Origin: Botrytis cinerea B05.10
Taxonomy: Eukaryota > Ascomycota > Leotiomycetes > Helotiales > Sclerotiniaceae
Direction of reading: 5' to 3'
Assembly (NCBI RefSeq): GCF_000143535.2
Contig: NC_037325.1
Coordinates: 434,001-498,000, forward strand
Length of the DNA: 64,000 bases
Made by a program: the position numbers and the translations under genes
Notes under the pieces: generated by a model
Told to the model about the DNA's origin: nothing
What the model saw: the letters and a program-made list of their open reading frames with translations, nothing else
Database searches by the model: none
Shown here: piece by piece, positions 38,254-50,893 of the stretch
Layout of the letters: every line of letters begins with the position of its first letter
How positions within the stretch are numbered: position 1 is the first letter of the stretch

Positions 38254-38669
38254 CTAGAACATACCCCCCGTCGCCCCTCCACTAGTCGACTCTCGTTGCA
38301 ATCTCGCAATATATTGTTTGCTCACTGTGTTCCACGCTTGCATGTATTTTTCCATGCATTGGGTGAAGCAGGTGGTTTCGCCGCTGCTGAGAGAGGTACC
38401 GGGCTTGGGGACGCATTTCTCGAAGCAGTGCTCGTTTACTTTCTGGGTGGATGGTCAATTTATGAATTGGGGGAGAGGGTAGAGGGTAGAGGGTAGAGGG
38501 AAGGGGCGTGAGGAAGAGAGAAGGGAGAGAAGCTGGAGGAAAGAGATAATATGTAGCTGCTTACCTCGATCAATTGTCTAGCATTGGTCATAGCAGCTTC
38601 CTGACGGACTTGATTCATCACGGCAGCTTTGGGGTCCGAGGAGGCGAATGCATTGTTGAGAGAATCCAT
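38254..38669 (-). CDS. TIM13: Mitochondrial intermembrane-space chaperone TIM13
   Basis: Two exons, 38669-38565 and 38442-38254, join to 97 residues. The twin CX3C motif of small Tim proteins is complete: Cys41 and Cys45 in HCFEKC, and Cys60 and Cys64 in CFTQC, both in exon 2. The N-terminus MDSLNNAFASSDPKAAVMNQ and the block QEAAMTNARQLIE followed by KVNEHC are typical of Tim13. With Tim8 it forms a hexameric chaperone that escorts hydrophobic precursors across the intermembrane space to the TIM22 and SAM complexes; import depends on disulphide formation by Mia40. An ORF search reports only exon 1 with a wrong tail, so the cysteine motifs are easily missed. Confidence 0.95.
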
Positions 38670-39228
38670 GATTGCGTGTGTGTGTATGTGTATGTGTATG
38701 TGTAGATTTCTGTGTGGGAAGTGGCGGTTCCAAGGGAGTGGTTTTCGTCGTTGAATGCTAATAAACTTTGATATCTAGAACTTCAATTTTTTAATCCATC
38801 CCAGAGAATGACGATGGACTATCAAATTCACAACTCGGCCTTAGGCAAGTGCCGAGTGGTCCAAACACCCGTCACCAACGCTATAGCAGTCTCCCCCAAT
38901 TCAAAATAACAGGGATCTCAGCTTACCCTAGAAATCCCCCGACGCCAAAGTTGTTCAGACACAGACACAGATAGGAAACCTTAAGGCCAGCTAACAATTT
39001 AATCTGGCGACCTCGGGATTCGACTCACGAAACTTCGTAGTCCCTGAAAAACCATTTCCTTTCTCAACATCCTATTCTGATTTTTCGGGCAGAAGGATCC
39101 TTCTTTTTCTCTATCCATTTGACGTTACGCTTTTCTTTCCTTCGTCCAGTTGAAGAGTCGATTGAGCTCTGGTGAAAGTACAGCCCTTGAAGAACACTTG
39201 TGGATAGGGACAGATTGTACAGGACGCA
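38670..39228. promoter_or_regulatory. Divergent intergenic region, TIM13 and L-type lectin
   Basis: 559 bases between outward-facing starts, with a GTGTAT repeat next to the TIM13 start (about 38675-38705). It should contain both promoters. Confidence 0.5.
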
Positions 39229-40479
39229 ATGTGGTTTCCTAAATCATTGTCGGCGCTATGGCTGGCTTCTTGTGTTATGGCAGCTGGAGACACCATGACT
39301 ACCAAGCTGAGCGAGGACGGAATTAGGAGTATACCGGTTTGTTTGCTCGATGATCGAACCACGGTTGAGAGGAAAGTTGACTGACTTGTTGGAATAGCTT
39401 CGAACACATTCGCTGAACCAGGTCAGTAGTTGAATAGAGGCGCATTGCATAGGTTTGGGGATTTTGCTGATTTGGAATTGGGTTAGCCATATTTGGATTC
39501 GGATATGCAAAGCAGATGGTTCGATTTCGGTGGACATACTATTGTGAGAGCAGACAAGTATGCATGCGCGCCAAGTTCAGAATTAGTTGACGGGGATAGA
39601 TGGGCTGATGTGGAGGGTATAGGTACATACGATTGACATATGATCATCCATCTTCTTCAGGATGGCTCTTCTCAAGAGTCCCACTAACGGCCACAAACTG
39701 GGAGGTATGACTAAATTCGCCTACTTTCTTCTCAATGCAGTCTAACCACAAATCTTCCGCAGATCGAAGTCGAATTCAAGGTCCATGGTCAGGGCAACCT
39801 TCACGGTGATGGATTCGCCATGTGGCTCACCAAACAACGCGGCATCCAGGGCGACGTCTTCGGCTCCGTTGACAAATTCGAAGGTCTCGGTATCTTCTTT
39901 GACACCTACAAGAACAATCGTCCTGGCACTGTCTTCCCCTACGTAATGGCCATGGTCGGCGATGGCAACACTGCCTACGACAAAGGCAACGATGGCAAAG
40001 ATCAAGAATATATGGGCTGTTCCGCACGGGGTCTCCGCAATGCGAATGTCCCAACTAAAGCCAAACTCACTTATTTCCAAGACAAATCCCTCAAACTCGA
40101 ACTCCAATACAAGAAGGAGGATCAATGGGAACTCTGCTTTGAAACTTTCGAACCACCTACTATCCCATCCGTAGCCTATCTTGGATTTTCTGCCGAAACG
40201 GGTGAACTGAGCGACAACCACGACATCATCAGCGTCAACACAAATAATTTGTACGATACCAATACCCACAAGGATAAGTATAAGGATGCGCAACCCAATC
40301 TTGGAAATGGAAACAGTAGGTCTAAGAAGGGACAGGGTATTTTAAACAGAAACAAGAAGCCAGCCGGGAGCTGGAGTTGGTTCTTTGTTAAGTGTATCAT
40401 TGGACTAGTTGTTCTGGGTGGTGGTTATGTCGGATATACGGCTTGGAGAACTTCTCAAAGGAGAAGTCATCGATTTTAG
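39229..40479 (+). CDS. L-type (legume-like) lectin cargo receptor, VIP36/ERGIC-53 family
   Basis: Five exons, 39229-39336, 39398-39421 (24 nt), 39487-39557, 39623-39704 and 39763-40479, join to 333 residues. A signal peptide (MWFPKSLSALWLASCVMAAG) is followed by the lectin domain: PYLDSDMQSRWFDFGGHTIV, WLFSRVPLTATNWEIEVEF, GDGFAMWLTKQR, FDTYKNNR with the calcium- and sugar-binding Asn, and the late strand IPSVAYLGFSAETGELSDNH. A single transmembrane helix lies at about 300-325 (WFFVKCIIGLVVLGGG), leaving a short basic cytosolic tail ending RRSHRF. It has no coiled-coil stalk, so it resembles VIP36 more than Emp47. It should cycle between ER and Golgi, binding high-mannose glycoproteins. The second exon encodes only LRTHSLNQ. 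Confidence 0.92.
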
Positions 40480-41116
40480 ATGATGGGGAATGAAGGCAAT
40501 GGTACTTGAGTATTCAAATCTGATCGGATTTGAATGATAAAGTCGGGGAAGTGAGCGAAATGAACACAAGAACGCGAGCATCAGTGGATAAGGAACGAGA
40601 ATTGGAACCCGAATTCACATGCAAATGAGATGAAGATCGATCTCTTTACTTACTTCTATTCGTGGATTGATACCGAGGCAAATTCGACGGAAACCAGGGG
40701 TTTCAAATAGTTTAAGTAGTATACCAAGGAAAGCAAGACAGAAAACCAATATTCAATATGGGCAATGCAAGGGAATGAAAAGAATCTGATGGTCTGGATC
40801 TCAATAAACATGTGATCAGTGATGCATGATGTGTGATGGGAAAGACTTGATATACCTTCGCGCATGTACCTAGCCAACTGGAGATGGGCGGGCTACTTTG
40901 GGGGGTTAATTGTAAGCGAGATATTCAAGGGGGGTGTTAGTTCAAATCGACAACCAATGTGCCAGTAGCAAGATGCGTGATAGTAGGTAACTCGACCATA
41001 GGAACCTGGATGCGCCTCCTACAATCGGGAACTGAGTTACTTACTTTGAATCTTGGATCCTTGCTTATATATCACATATGTGTGTTTGCATGTATGTATG
41101 TTTGTATATACATACA

Positions 41117-41149
<33 letters not shown>

Positions 41150-41947
41150 TCCAATCCATGAATTTGTACATTCCTGCGTGAGGAGTTGCGCACGCGTACT
41201 CTTTGTGATGTCGATGAATAAAGAGATAGTAAGTCGGTCAGTTAGTCAGTTAGTGAATCAGTTATCTACATCCATCTGCATCCGTCTAATACCAGATTAT
41301 GTTCAACAAATTTCTTATTCATATGTTGTTTCTTCGCACTGTGCCACTTTTCCGATTATAGATTATACATTATACATACTAATAATGATGATAATGCGAC
41401 TGCTGCTGCTGTTGCGGCTGACGAGGATGAAAAGAAAAAGTAAGAGAGATTCTTGTAAAACCATGAAGAGAGATTGCTTTGCGAGATGTATTTATCTATC
41501 TATTTACATGTCCCATTGAGCGTATCTGAACAAGAAAAATCATCTTTAGCATGCGCAACATTTTGGTTATGAGACCACTCACCGCTCATCTAAAATTCAT
41601 AGACCTCCATCACATAGAGAAGTAGACTATATATCTACGTAGCTACAGAATCACTGAGTGTGCTCATACTAACCAAGTCTGACTCTAATGAACATACTTA
41701 ATATTTCTAATCGTTCGCTCACCAATTTCGAACCTAGAAGTCTGTAAATAATGATACATCGAACTTTGCAACTAAAAATCTAACATCCATCGAAGCACAC
41801 CAAAGACTGACTGAAAACTCCCAGAAACCACCCAGGCCCCTCCAAATGAATGATCCCATCCCATGGTATGCTAATATCCTATAAAACGCCTATCATCTAT
41901 TCATAATGCGTACCCATTTCGATTTCCATTCCCATCTCTCCACTTCC
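40480..41947. other. Intergenic, between convergent genes
   Basis: About 1.5 kb with both 3' UTRs. It contains a CATA tetranucleotide tract (41109-41147). The plus-strand frame at 40959-41519 runs through that tract, giving a periodic YIHT peptide, and is not supported as a gene. Confidence 0.6.
41109..41147. repeat. CATA tetranucleotide microsatellite
   Basis: About nine uninterrupted CATA units in intergenic DNA. Confidence 0.95.
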
Positions 41948-43534
41948 TTATTGAGAGGTAAGTGCGTTACTCATACCCATTAACGCCATGCCCACAAATG
42001 CAAAAGAGATGCACAGACTTCTATTATGATTCAGACCCAGACACTCCGCAAAAAGATGCAATGCGACACTAGCCATAATACCCCCCGTAATACCAAACAT
42101 ACATCCATAAGCCACAATATTAGGCGCATGACCATCCCGCCCGGCAATTGCAAACCATGCGGCTGCAATTGCGGCACCGGCTGGTTGTGAGACACCCCCG
42201 AGGAAGGAACTCCAAAAGATAGCTCGTGGTCGACTACCAAGTGCTAAGTATAATGGTAGAGCCATTGCAAATCCTTCGGTAATGTTATGAACAAGTAAAG
42301 CTAAGAAGACAGAAACTCCAAGTTCAGGGTTTGCATGGTTTGTAGCAAATGTAATGAACCCTTCTGGTAACTTATGTAATCCAATGGCTATACTTGTTTG
42401 AAGACCAATATCCATAAATGCGTTTTCGGGGACATGATGATGATGTTGTTGAGCTTCAATGTCAGAGTCATGACAACTAGCCATTTCTGTTTCGGAAGTC
42501 ACCCTGCGTAGTTGTTCTGAATTATCTGGAGCCTCTTCTTCTGGTAGTGTGAAAGAATGAGATCGGGTTGACAAGGTGCCCGTGGGAGTTCGCGCCGTGT
42601 AAGGAGTTTTTGTACTGATGGGGGTTTTTAAGCATTCTCGTCCGCAAAGGTCAGAATATCCAAAACATGGTCCACTCTCATCACAATTGGCCTTCCTATC
42701 CTTTACAAAAGACATTACCCTGTCATGAACTACCATGAGCGATGGTCGCCTGGTAAGATTATGGGATTGGCGGCGATTGCTTGGCTGAGAATCTTTATTT
42801 GGTGGCGCAAGACCTTCTACTGGAGGCTTTCCATTCTCTCCAACATGTGGAGCGAGAAGTGGTGTAGATTCCGTCATCACACTGTTTGCTTGATTGACTG
42901 CTACATGGGAACTCGATTTTGATAGTGGAAGATGATTATCATGGTGACCGTCAAAGCCGTCGAGGATTTGGTGATTGTGGCCGTGGCCGTGGCTGTGGTC
43001 GTGGTCATGGTGCGTTGCATCTTGATTATGAGAATGGTCGCAATGTGAGACATGCGAGGGGATAAACTGATGCATGAGCCTCGAGACAATTTGTATGCCA
43101 ATAAATCCTGCAGCGAAACAAGCCAAAAGAGTCCATGCAGCAGCTTGAGCTGTATAACCACCCTGCATTAGATATTTTTTCGATGATGGGAGCATGCTAT
43201 ATAATGAAGAGAATATCTAATAGAAGAAATGCTTGGTCAGTAAAGAAGCAGACAATTTTTTGAGAGATCGAACCTACCATTACACCAAAACTCAAACTTA
43301 AAGATGCAGCTAGGAAAGCATTGTTATCTTGTATCCTGAAATTCTTCTTGCTGGGGATGTATCTAATCAACAGATCTATGCATATTATGCAACTACCAAT
43401 AACACATGCTAAAAACAGTTGTTAGAGTTGATCAAACATCGGTCCATGGATCATGGAGTATTGTACTGACCTATTCCACTGATAATAGCCATAATCCAGC
43501 CTCTCATATCATTATCCAACGAGTCTGCCTCCAT
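41948..43534 (-). CDS. ZIP-family zinc transporter (Zrt3-like)
   Basis: Three exons, 43534-43471, 43408-43278 and 43216-41948, join to 487 residues. The first two exons encode the N-terminal membrane helices (GWIMAIISGIGACVIGSCII, then SLSLSFGVM). A His-rich cytosolic loop follows (about 100-145, HDHDHSHGHGHNH), then a long variable region to about 320. The C-terminal core has the ZIP motifs: SIAIGLHKLPEGFITFATN on one helix, LVHNITEGFAMALPLYLAL on the next, and SQPAGAAIAA after it, which supply the His, Asn and Glu metal-site residues. The arrangement fits Zrt3-type vacuolar or endomembrane zinc exporters that release zinc to the cytosol. The ORF-based start would omit the first two helices. 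Confidence 0.92.
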
Positions 43535-45836
43535 ACTGACGGTTTGTGATGCCAACTTTATGGTGATATATTCTTGCCTCCTCAAAGGATCTCTGTCTTT
43601 CTCTCTCTTTGTCTCTGTCTGCGGGGTTGATATACAAGTGATAACTCCAAAATGTGTCCAATACAAGGTGGCACAAGGACGAACTAGGTCAAAAGTGACT
43701 GTATGGGATGTCGCAGGTTATCCCCGATGCTGTTGCAGAGGGTGGTAATATTGGAGGTGGTATTGTTGCATGTGTTGTCGCAGTGGGATAGATGCAGATC
43801 AAATCGATGTAGCTATGAGTGACCAGCCAAGTGCAAATACAGTTCCAAAGTAAAGAAGACAAAGTCTCGGGAGAAGCAGGAGGATATCAGGATTCTAGGT
43901 GAATCTAACAGCTGCGAAGCAAACTTAACAAACTATGAAGGAAGTAACAGAGCAATGGTGGAAGAGAGTGAAAGAGGGAACGAGTGAACAAGGAAGAGAA
44001 TATTCACAGGTTTTCGCGGCTATAGGAATGAATTGTCTTGTGTCATAGGTTACTGTACAATAATGAAGATGGTGATAATGATCGTTCATAGAATGACAAT
44101 AACAATAACAACAGCAATGTCAATATTGACAAGAATCAATACACGATAAATATTATTAAGCCATTCTCAATAACAAAATCGCCTAGGAAAGACCTTGATG
44201 GCTTGGTGCCAGAAGACAGCAAGAAAGACAGGAAGACCCGAATTCAATTGCTTCAACGGGTTAGACGTGAAATCATGTAAATCATGTAAATCATAGATGC
44301 ATTCATACAATGCATTCATCCATGCTTTCTGATTGGTCAATAATACCACATTTATAATAAATCCCGAGTTTCTAATTCGTCATTGGGAAAAAAGAAACCC
44401 GGAAAATATAAAATATAGGCAAGGCAGAATCCTACAAAGCGTGAACCTTAACTCAATCCTTTTACCCATCAAGGTTCTCATATTGATCCCGCCACACCGC
44501 CATCCTTGGCAACTGGCTCCACGTGCAGCACTCGACCCTCGAGATTATTCATCTGCTTGATATCGATTTTGATTGGTCACGATGTGATGTATGACCATCT
44601 AGTGTTTGCTTTTTCTTTGTTCTGCTGTTCTGCTGTTCTGCTGCTCGAGTCAAGATTTGATTGTTCATATGATGTTCGGTAGAGGCATATGCAGGTGAAA
44701 AATACCACTTACGTTATCTTGATTGCGTGTCTAGGTTTTCTCATTTTGCTGTGTAGGTTCTCAAGTCAACATTAAACGAGGACCCCTTCGACATATCATC
44801 ATCGAATTCACTGTAGAATCCCCAGCATGATTACCGTTTGATGTATTGGATTTTGCAATGTTGTGTAAGCATCTCATATGTTGGTTGCCATCAACTATTT
44901 CAACTCCTATCCCAAAGATAATAAATATACCTCTCCATTCCACTCCGCTTGCATGCGTCTAAAACTAGTCGGAAGAATAGCACTTCGGTATCTAATTCAG
45001 ATTGGAAGATTGCTACAGCTACATTCCACTCGAGGCATAATCGAAATGCGGTATCCAGCATCCTGCAAGATTAGCTGCCCAATCTCAGAGTTAGGTATAG
45101 ACATCTTGAACGCATCAGACGAGGATTCCAGAAAAATTCTTGTATAAGAGTTGAATTAACTGTGAATTTGAGAAGTGTACCAATTGTACATAAAAATTTA
45201 GTGTTCTGCTGAAACTTGAGTCCCTGACCTTATTCCTATATGATCTCAGTATGGTACCTGGCTGGTTCCCCAGGTTCGTCTAGACGCCAGGGGTTCTTAG
45301 TTCTTAGGCGAGGTTCTCGGGGGGAGCCTTCAGTATTAGACTTTTCATCTCAAGACTACCATCTGAATGATTGATCCAATTGCTCATTTCACGTAGACTT
45401 CCCGTCCTAAAACTACCATACAAATACTTCAGTATACTCAAGTCGCGTATACACGTGTACTATGTCATCGAAGTGACTCGACGTGAATCGTACAATCCTG
45501 GTGATATGACTTTGATATCGTAGTAATTCAGTGACTCGAAAATGTCCCCAAATGACGCATCTGAAAGCTTTAGCCTGCCTTTCAGAGGTGCTCAAATAGA
45601 CCCGGTTCCCCCCATTTGGACTTGCTTCTTTCTTCAACAAACACCATCAGAATTCAACTCAAATGATAAACACTCTTCATATCAATCGACTTCAAATCAC
45701 ACAAGTTGCTATCAATATCTAACTTACCTTTAAAACCCAACCAAAATTTCACAGATCTCGGACTCTGGTAGATACCTATATCTTGACACTTCATCAGACC
45801 TCATCCTTCTTCTACTCAACTTTAAAGCTTAGCAAT
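43535..45836. other. Divergent intergenic region, ZIP transporter and SRR1-like genes
   Basis: About 2.3 kb upstream of two outward-facing genes, so both promoters should be here. I see no gene: open frames are short and lack family features. A direct repeat of ATCATGTAA occurs near 44270-44292 and TTCTGCTG repeats near 44620-44645. Confidence 0.55.
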
Positions 45837-47103
45837 ATGTCTACTTCCGAAGAACAATCTACACCTGCTACAATTACCACACACCCTCTATCCAAAGAAC
45901 TTAGGTTGTGGCAGGGCGAAAAGAACCCTCGCCCAGATGTACACGGCTTGTATAAAAGACAACTAGATTGGAGAGCACTCAACTCCATGCAAAAGGAAGA
46001 TAGAGTAAAGTTGGTGATTAAACGTGCGAACTTTTTCAATCATTGTTTTCCACCACCCTATGCCCTTGGTGGAGCCACCTTCCGCCGGATTGACATTATG
46101 CGACGAGAAGCTGCGAAGACTGGAAATTTAGGCAAGGAAGGATTTGATCGACCAGAAATGATGCCTCTTGAGTACGTTTGTTATATGCTCAGTCGTTTTT
46201 GACTAACATCACTTTTAAGTATCCTAAACGCTATATATCCAAGGAGCACAAAGGACCTTAATTTGATAGCTTTTCAGTTCGAAGGACCATTGAAACTTCA
46301 AATTGAAGGAGTCAAAAAAGTCTTTCAAGAGACCATTGTGAGGTTTGAGGAAAGTGAGCTCTGTCAACGATTCGAATTATTTTTCGAGAAACTATGCAAA
46401 GATGGAAAATTCAACAAGATTGTTGCCTTTGGAACTGGCCCAATCGCTGTAATCCATGCTGGAAGTGCAAGTATTCGAGTTAGAAATCAAGTTCAGCATG
46501 CAAGCATGTTAACAATTCGACGAGTATGGGAGCGCTGCAATCCAGGAAAGAGACTTCCAATCTACCTCCAAGATCCTCTGTACAACAACCATTGCGTAGA
46601 AGTTGCATACGATCACAACATGAGAATTCTCGATGGTGATTTTGGCCATCAAATGGGTTGGCTCAAAATCGACCAATCGACCTTGGTCATGTCATTTTCT
46701 TGCACCTTCCCTCTTGCACGACTGGTGTCTGAAATTGCAAGGCCAGCAGCTCTATACTTCACGGGGGCGATAGTAGAGGATTTTACCAAATTTGAAAAAG
46801 ATGATCCGGCCCGGGTGTTCTCTTCCACACTTGCACTTCCTAAAGGAGGCAGTGTTGATATTCCAGGCTTAGGAGCGTAAGTCATAAGATTTCCGCCGTG
46901 TTTTGTTCAATACTAACCTGAAATGTTTTAGAACCCAGCCATCTTGGCCGTCATTTGACAAAGAGTATAGTGAAAAATCACTCAATGTCAAAGGACTACC
47001 TGTTGGAACGGAGAATGATCCTATCGAGACACACCCGACAATCGAAGGGTATAAAGGTTCCTGTCATCTCGGAGGTAACCCTAAATTGTACATTCGAAAG
47101 TAG
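45837..47103 (+). CDS. SRR1-like domain protein
   Basis: Three exons, 45837-46171, 46220-46876 and 46932-47103, join to 387 residues. The exon 1/2 join restores PLDILNAIYPRSTKD, using a TTTTAAG acceptor with a nearby TGACTAAC branch site. The core domain covers about 170-300: KIVAFGTGPIAV (a Rossmann-like first strand and loop), VQHASMLTIRRVWER, PIYLQDPLYNNHCVEVAY, RILDGDFGHQMGWLKID, and LVMSFSCTFPLARLVSEI with ARPAALYFTG. This order matches the SRR1-like family, whose plant member affects circadian regulation and yeast member Ber1 is linked to microtubule and haem traits. The molecular activity is unknown. No signal peptide or membrane segment is seen. Confidence 0.75.
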
Positions 47104-47483
47104 GGCTTGGAGAAGTACCAGGAACATTGTACACTATCAATTTTTTAACACGTTATTTCTAGCATAATATGCTTGGGAGAGTAAAGAGGACAGACCCAAA
47201 AAATTGCATGGCTTTCTACAAACATTAGCTTATTTAACCACTGCGTGATTGTTGTAGATCTAACCCTCGGAAAAACTCTGGAGTTCCGAGACAGTTTTCC
47301 GAGACACGTCAGGAAAGTTCAACTGACATCAACACGAAACCTCGTTCTAAAAAAAAAAGCTCACGCGGAAATATCGACATCGTGATCATAGACTCACACA
47401 TTGATCACCCCCAAAATAAATCCCATAAATAATCTTCCTCTCCCATTCGGTACGAGCTCTCGTCAAGCTCGATTCTCCCTGTC
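47104..47483. promoter_or_regulatory. Intergenic, SRR1-like to NUC1 (tandem genes)
   Basis: 380 bases holding the 3' UTR of the SRR1-like gene and the NUC1 promoter. A short A run occurs near 47350. Nothing else is evident. Confidence 0.5.
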
Positions 47484-48515
47484 ATGTCCAAAACTACCTT
47501 TGCAATTATAGCAGGCGTTTCTGCAGCCACAGGCGCCGGTATAACCGCTGCCATGTATTCCACACGATCTGAAAAGAAACTCCAAGCAGCCGCAAGCTCA
47601 ACAGCAGTCACAGCATCCTCTACTTCTTCCGCGCATTCGCCAGTACCTTTACCAATCGGTCAATCCACGATCAAAGATGTGATGGCGCCAGTCGACCCCG
47701 CAGGTCTTTTTCAATACGGATTTCCAGGACCCGTCGCAGATCTGGCGACGAGAAATGCGTTGATATCCTCATTCGATCGAAGACTTCGAAATCCTTCTTG
47801 GGTTGCAGAACATATAACTCCCGCCTCACTTGCAACTTCAAACGGCGATCGCAAACATTCCTATTTCGTCGAAGACCCCTCTGTGCCCGAAAAATTCCGC
47901 GGTAAATTGAAGGATTATGCTCGTTCTGGCTACGATCGCGGACACCAAGTACCCGCCGCAGACGCAAAATGGAGTCAAGAAGCGATGAACGACACCTTTT
48001 TCCTCACAAATATGTGTCCGCAAGTAGGAGAAGGATTTAATCGCGATTACTGGGCGCATTTTGAGGATTTTTGTCGAAGGCTTACGACTCGATACCCAAG
48101 TGTGAGAATTGTTACTGGACCTTTGTATTTGCCAAAACGGGATCCAGCAGATGGGAAGTGGAGGGTTTCTTATGAGGTTATTGGAAATCCACCCAATATT
48201 GCTGTACCGACACATTTCTACAAGGTTATCTTTGCGGAAGATGGTACTACAGCAGGTCCAGTAGCAGTCGGTGCATTTGTGTTACCTAATGCGAGGATAC
48301 CGAATGAGAAGCCGTTGACGGATTTTGAGGTACCTGTTGAGATGGTGGAGAGGGCTAGTGGGTTGGAATTTATGACGAAGTTGCCGGCGCAGAGGCGGAA
48401 GAGATTGTGTGATGACATGATGTGTGCGTTGGTAATTAAAGATTATTCGGACAGACAGAAGGCATTTGCAAAGGATAGTGCACCAAGGAGGACGAGTCCA
48501 AGGCACACTTCTTAA
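47484..48515 (+). CDS. NUC1: Mitochondrial endonuclease G (NUC1, DNA/RNA non-specific nuclease)
   Basis: A single exon encodes 343 residues. The N-terminus MSKTTFAIIAGVSAATGAGI is a membrane-anchoring mitochondrial signal. The nuclease domain covers about 75-320: SFDRRLRNPSWVAEHITP, then the active-site motif DRGHQVPAADAKWSQ with catalytic His154, then FFLTNMCPQ and the metal-binding Asn in FNRDYWAHFE. All catalytic residues are present. NUC1/EndoG is a magnesium-dependent, sugar-non-specific nuclease of the intermembrane space or inner membrane that degrades mitochondrial and, after release, nuclear nucleic acids during programmed cell death; in fungi it also limits mtDNA amount. Length is near the family's usual 320-345. 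Confidence 0.95.
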   Translation: MSKTTFAIIAGVSAATGAGITAAMYSTRSEKKLQAAASSTAVTASSTSSAHSPVPLPIGQSTIKDVMAPVDPAGLFQYGFPGPVADLATRNALISSFDRRLRNPSWVAEHITPASLATSNGDRKHSYFVEDPSVPEKFRGKLKDYARSGYDRGHQVPAADAKWSQEAMNDTFFLTNMCPQVGEGFNRDYWAHFEDFCRRLTTRYPSVRIVTGPLYLPKRDPADGKWRVSYEVIGNPPNIAVPTHFYKVIFAEDGTTAGPVAVGAFVLPNARIPNEKPLTDFEVPVEMVERASGLEFMTKLPAQRRKRLCDDMMCALVIKDYSDRQKAFAKDSAPRRTSPRHTS

Positions 48516-48875
48516 ATTTAATATGTAATGGGTGGGGTCTGCAGCATATATACAGCATCGGCGAGCATATCTGGTGGGATTGCATAGCATGGCGTTTACT
48601 TCTTCTAAAGATAGTTTTATTTTTTTCGGATTTGTGTTGCTATTCATATACCATAACATTAATACCCTTCAATTGCATTGTCAAGCAGATTGAACTTTTG
48701 AAAAGAGACGCATCTTTTTGTTCTTGCAGGTGCACATGTGCGGATAGAGACAATTTAAAGATTCACATTATAAGTACATTACAATTCGCCCAAACACCCC
48801 ATGCTTCATTTCGCCCGAAAATGCTATATTCTGGTATACAGTCCGAGTTTCACTCCCCACAATATCAAACACTGA
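48516..48875. other. Intergenic, between convergent NUC1 and PFS2
   Basis: 360 bases with both 3' UTRs, AT-rich, no repeat or gene seen. Confidence 0.6.
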
Positions 48876-50893
48876 CTATCGTGCTTGTCTGAATTTTCCC
48901 TGTCTTTGCATCGCTTGTAAACTTTCTTCTTGACTTGGCAACGGTCCTCGCTTTCTAATTCCACCGCTGCCACTTGATAGATCTGTATTTTCTAAACCAG
49001 GTATTGGCATACCAGGAGGAGGTGGAGGAACAACGAAGCCAGGAGGGAGTTGAAAGTTTGGTGGGAGCATTGGTGGTGGAGGTGGCATGCCCGTTACCCC
49101 TGGTGGAGGCAGACCGGCCTTCATCATAATTGCCAATGTATTGGCATCTATATTTCCAGGTAAAGGCGGAGGTGGCATATTACCTCCGCTAATCATAGGT
49201 GGAGGTGGAGGTGGGGGAACACGATTCATACCAGGAATAACTCCCATACCAGGTAATGGCAGACCAGGAATTCCTGTGGCAAACCCGGGTACCTTTGCAG
49301 GCATTTTCTGATCGACTAACCCTTCCATTTCGTCTTCAGCTTCTTGATCTTCTTCCTCTTGACGTTGACGTCGCCCGCCGCGACGATCATAGGTTCCTTG
49401 CGCCTCGGCAGCCGAGTCACCAATGTGATAGCGGTCTTTGAATGTATCTGTGTCGCCAGGACGTACACGTGTCCAGAATCGAGTGATTCGATCATTGGAG
49501 CCTGATGCTAAGATATGACCGAGAGGGTGCCAATCAAGTGACCAGATAGCGAATTCATGAGCGTAAGTTAATTTATGGGCTGGATAGATAGTTTGAGCAG
49601 GTGTAGTGGTGGGGTCTGGACTATCGTAAGGAGCTATAGAAGGTTCCGTTCCAGCAGGATTGTTTGGTTCATCGAGTAGGTAATGGAAAAGAGACCCATC
49701 GGCACCACCAGTGCTCAAAAGCGAAGGGTGGATTGGATGCCATGCTAGGGTAGAGATATCTTTGTCATGACCTTTGAGCAAACATACATCTCGCATCATT
49801 CGCAAATCGAATACTCGTGCGGTTTGGTCTCGAGCTGAAGTGGCTAGGCAATGGCCTCGTACTGGTTCAAAAACGGTTTTTGTGATTGTGTTCTTATGTC
49901 CATGGAGAGTTGTCAGACATCGGCCACTACGCGGATCCCATAGCTTGACAAGATGATCTTTTGATCCAGAAACGAGTAATCCCTTAGTCGGATGCCAGTC
50001 AACACTTTTCGCGTCCCATCCATGCCCAGAGAGAATAGACTCCTCAACACCGCCAGCAAAATCGAAAATCTTTAGTTTAGAGTCATCCGAGGCCGTGACA
50101 AACTTTGAGTCGTTTGGACTGAATGCAAGATCTCTTATGGGATCATCATGTCCTTGAATGACTTTGACATTGTTGAAATTCGGTTGCCAGTATTTGATCA
50201 CCCCATCATGATCAGCTGATATCAACCAGTCATCACTATGAGAATAAGACAAAGCGCGAATAGCAACATCATGTGCTTGCATGATTGTCTCGAAGTTGAA
50301 ACCTGCGCCATTCCATAGAGTAAATTCTCCACTACTGGAGGCTGTGAGTAATCGTCGACCTTCTGGTGTCCATCTTACGACATTTACAGGGTGCTTAATT
50401 TTATTAAGCGACGAATGTAAATGTCTCCCTGGTACCGAGTCTGCTGCATTGTGAATTCTTGCTAGCGGTGGTAACATCTATGAACAATTAGACCAAAAAC
50501 TTCAAAATAGTCTATGCGATCAGTGCAAGAATACTCACATCTATCATATAGCTTGGACTGGGTCTTTCCATTTCACCTTGGTAACCACCTTTATACCTTG
50601 GCTGACGATTACGCATCCAATGAACCATAGTAGAGCTGTAATCCGTGACAGGACCTATATGGAATTAGTAAGTCGAGACTTTCCAGGAAACAAATAGGTA
50701 TAGATGAGCTTCCAACCCTGCCCTGATCGATCCTTTGAAATTTTGAAAGATTCTACTTACGACGTCCCCTCCCTCTCACAAAATCCCTTTCACCACCACC
50801 CTCTTCCTGTCCTCCATCATCTCTTCTTCCTCTCCCTCTTCCTTCCCTGTCTCGATCCCGTCCACCTCCATACTCTCGAGGTTCGTAAGCCAT
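48876..50893 (-). CDS. PFS2: WD40 polyadenylation factor PFS2 (WDR33-like)
   Basis: Three exons, 50893-50761, 50654-50539 and 50477-48876, join to 616 residues. The N-terminus is Arg/Gly-rich ([20 protein letters not shown]), then [20 protein letters not shown] and a YMID motif, both conserved in Pfs2/WDR33. Seven WD40 repeats span about 105-410 (for example [60 protein letters not shown]). The C-terminus is Pro/Gly-rich with many PPPPP stretches and ends [11 protein letters not shown]. Pfs2 is a scaffold of the cleavage and polyadenylation factor, and its vertebrate counterpart WDR33 contacts the AAUAAA signal. The last exon starts with ATG at an exon boundary, so exons 1-2 are easily dropped by gene finders. 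Confidence 0.94.

Noticed and set aside
38990..39060. A tRNA-like B-box (GAGTCGAATCCC on the minus strand)
   Set aside because: No matching A-box, no foldable T-arm and no acceptor stem could be found around it.
40959..41519. A 186-codon plus-strand open frame
   Set aside because: It runs through the CATA microsatellite and has no family features; it lies between two convergent genes in likely 3' UTRs.
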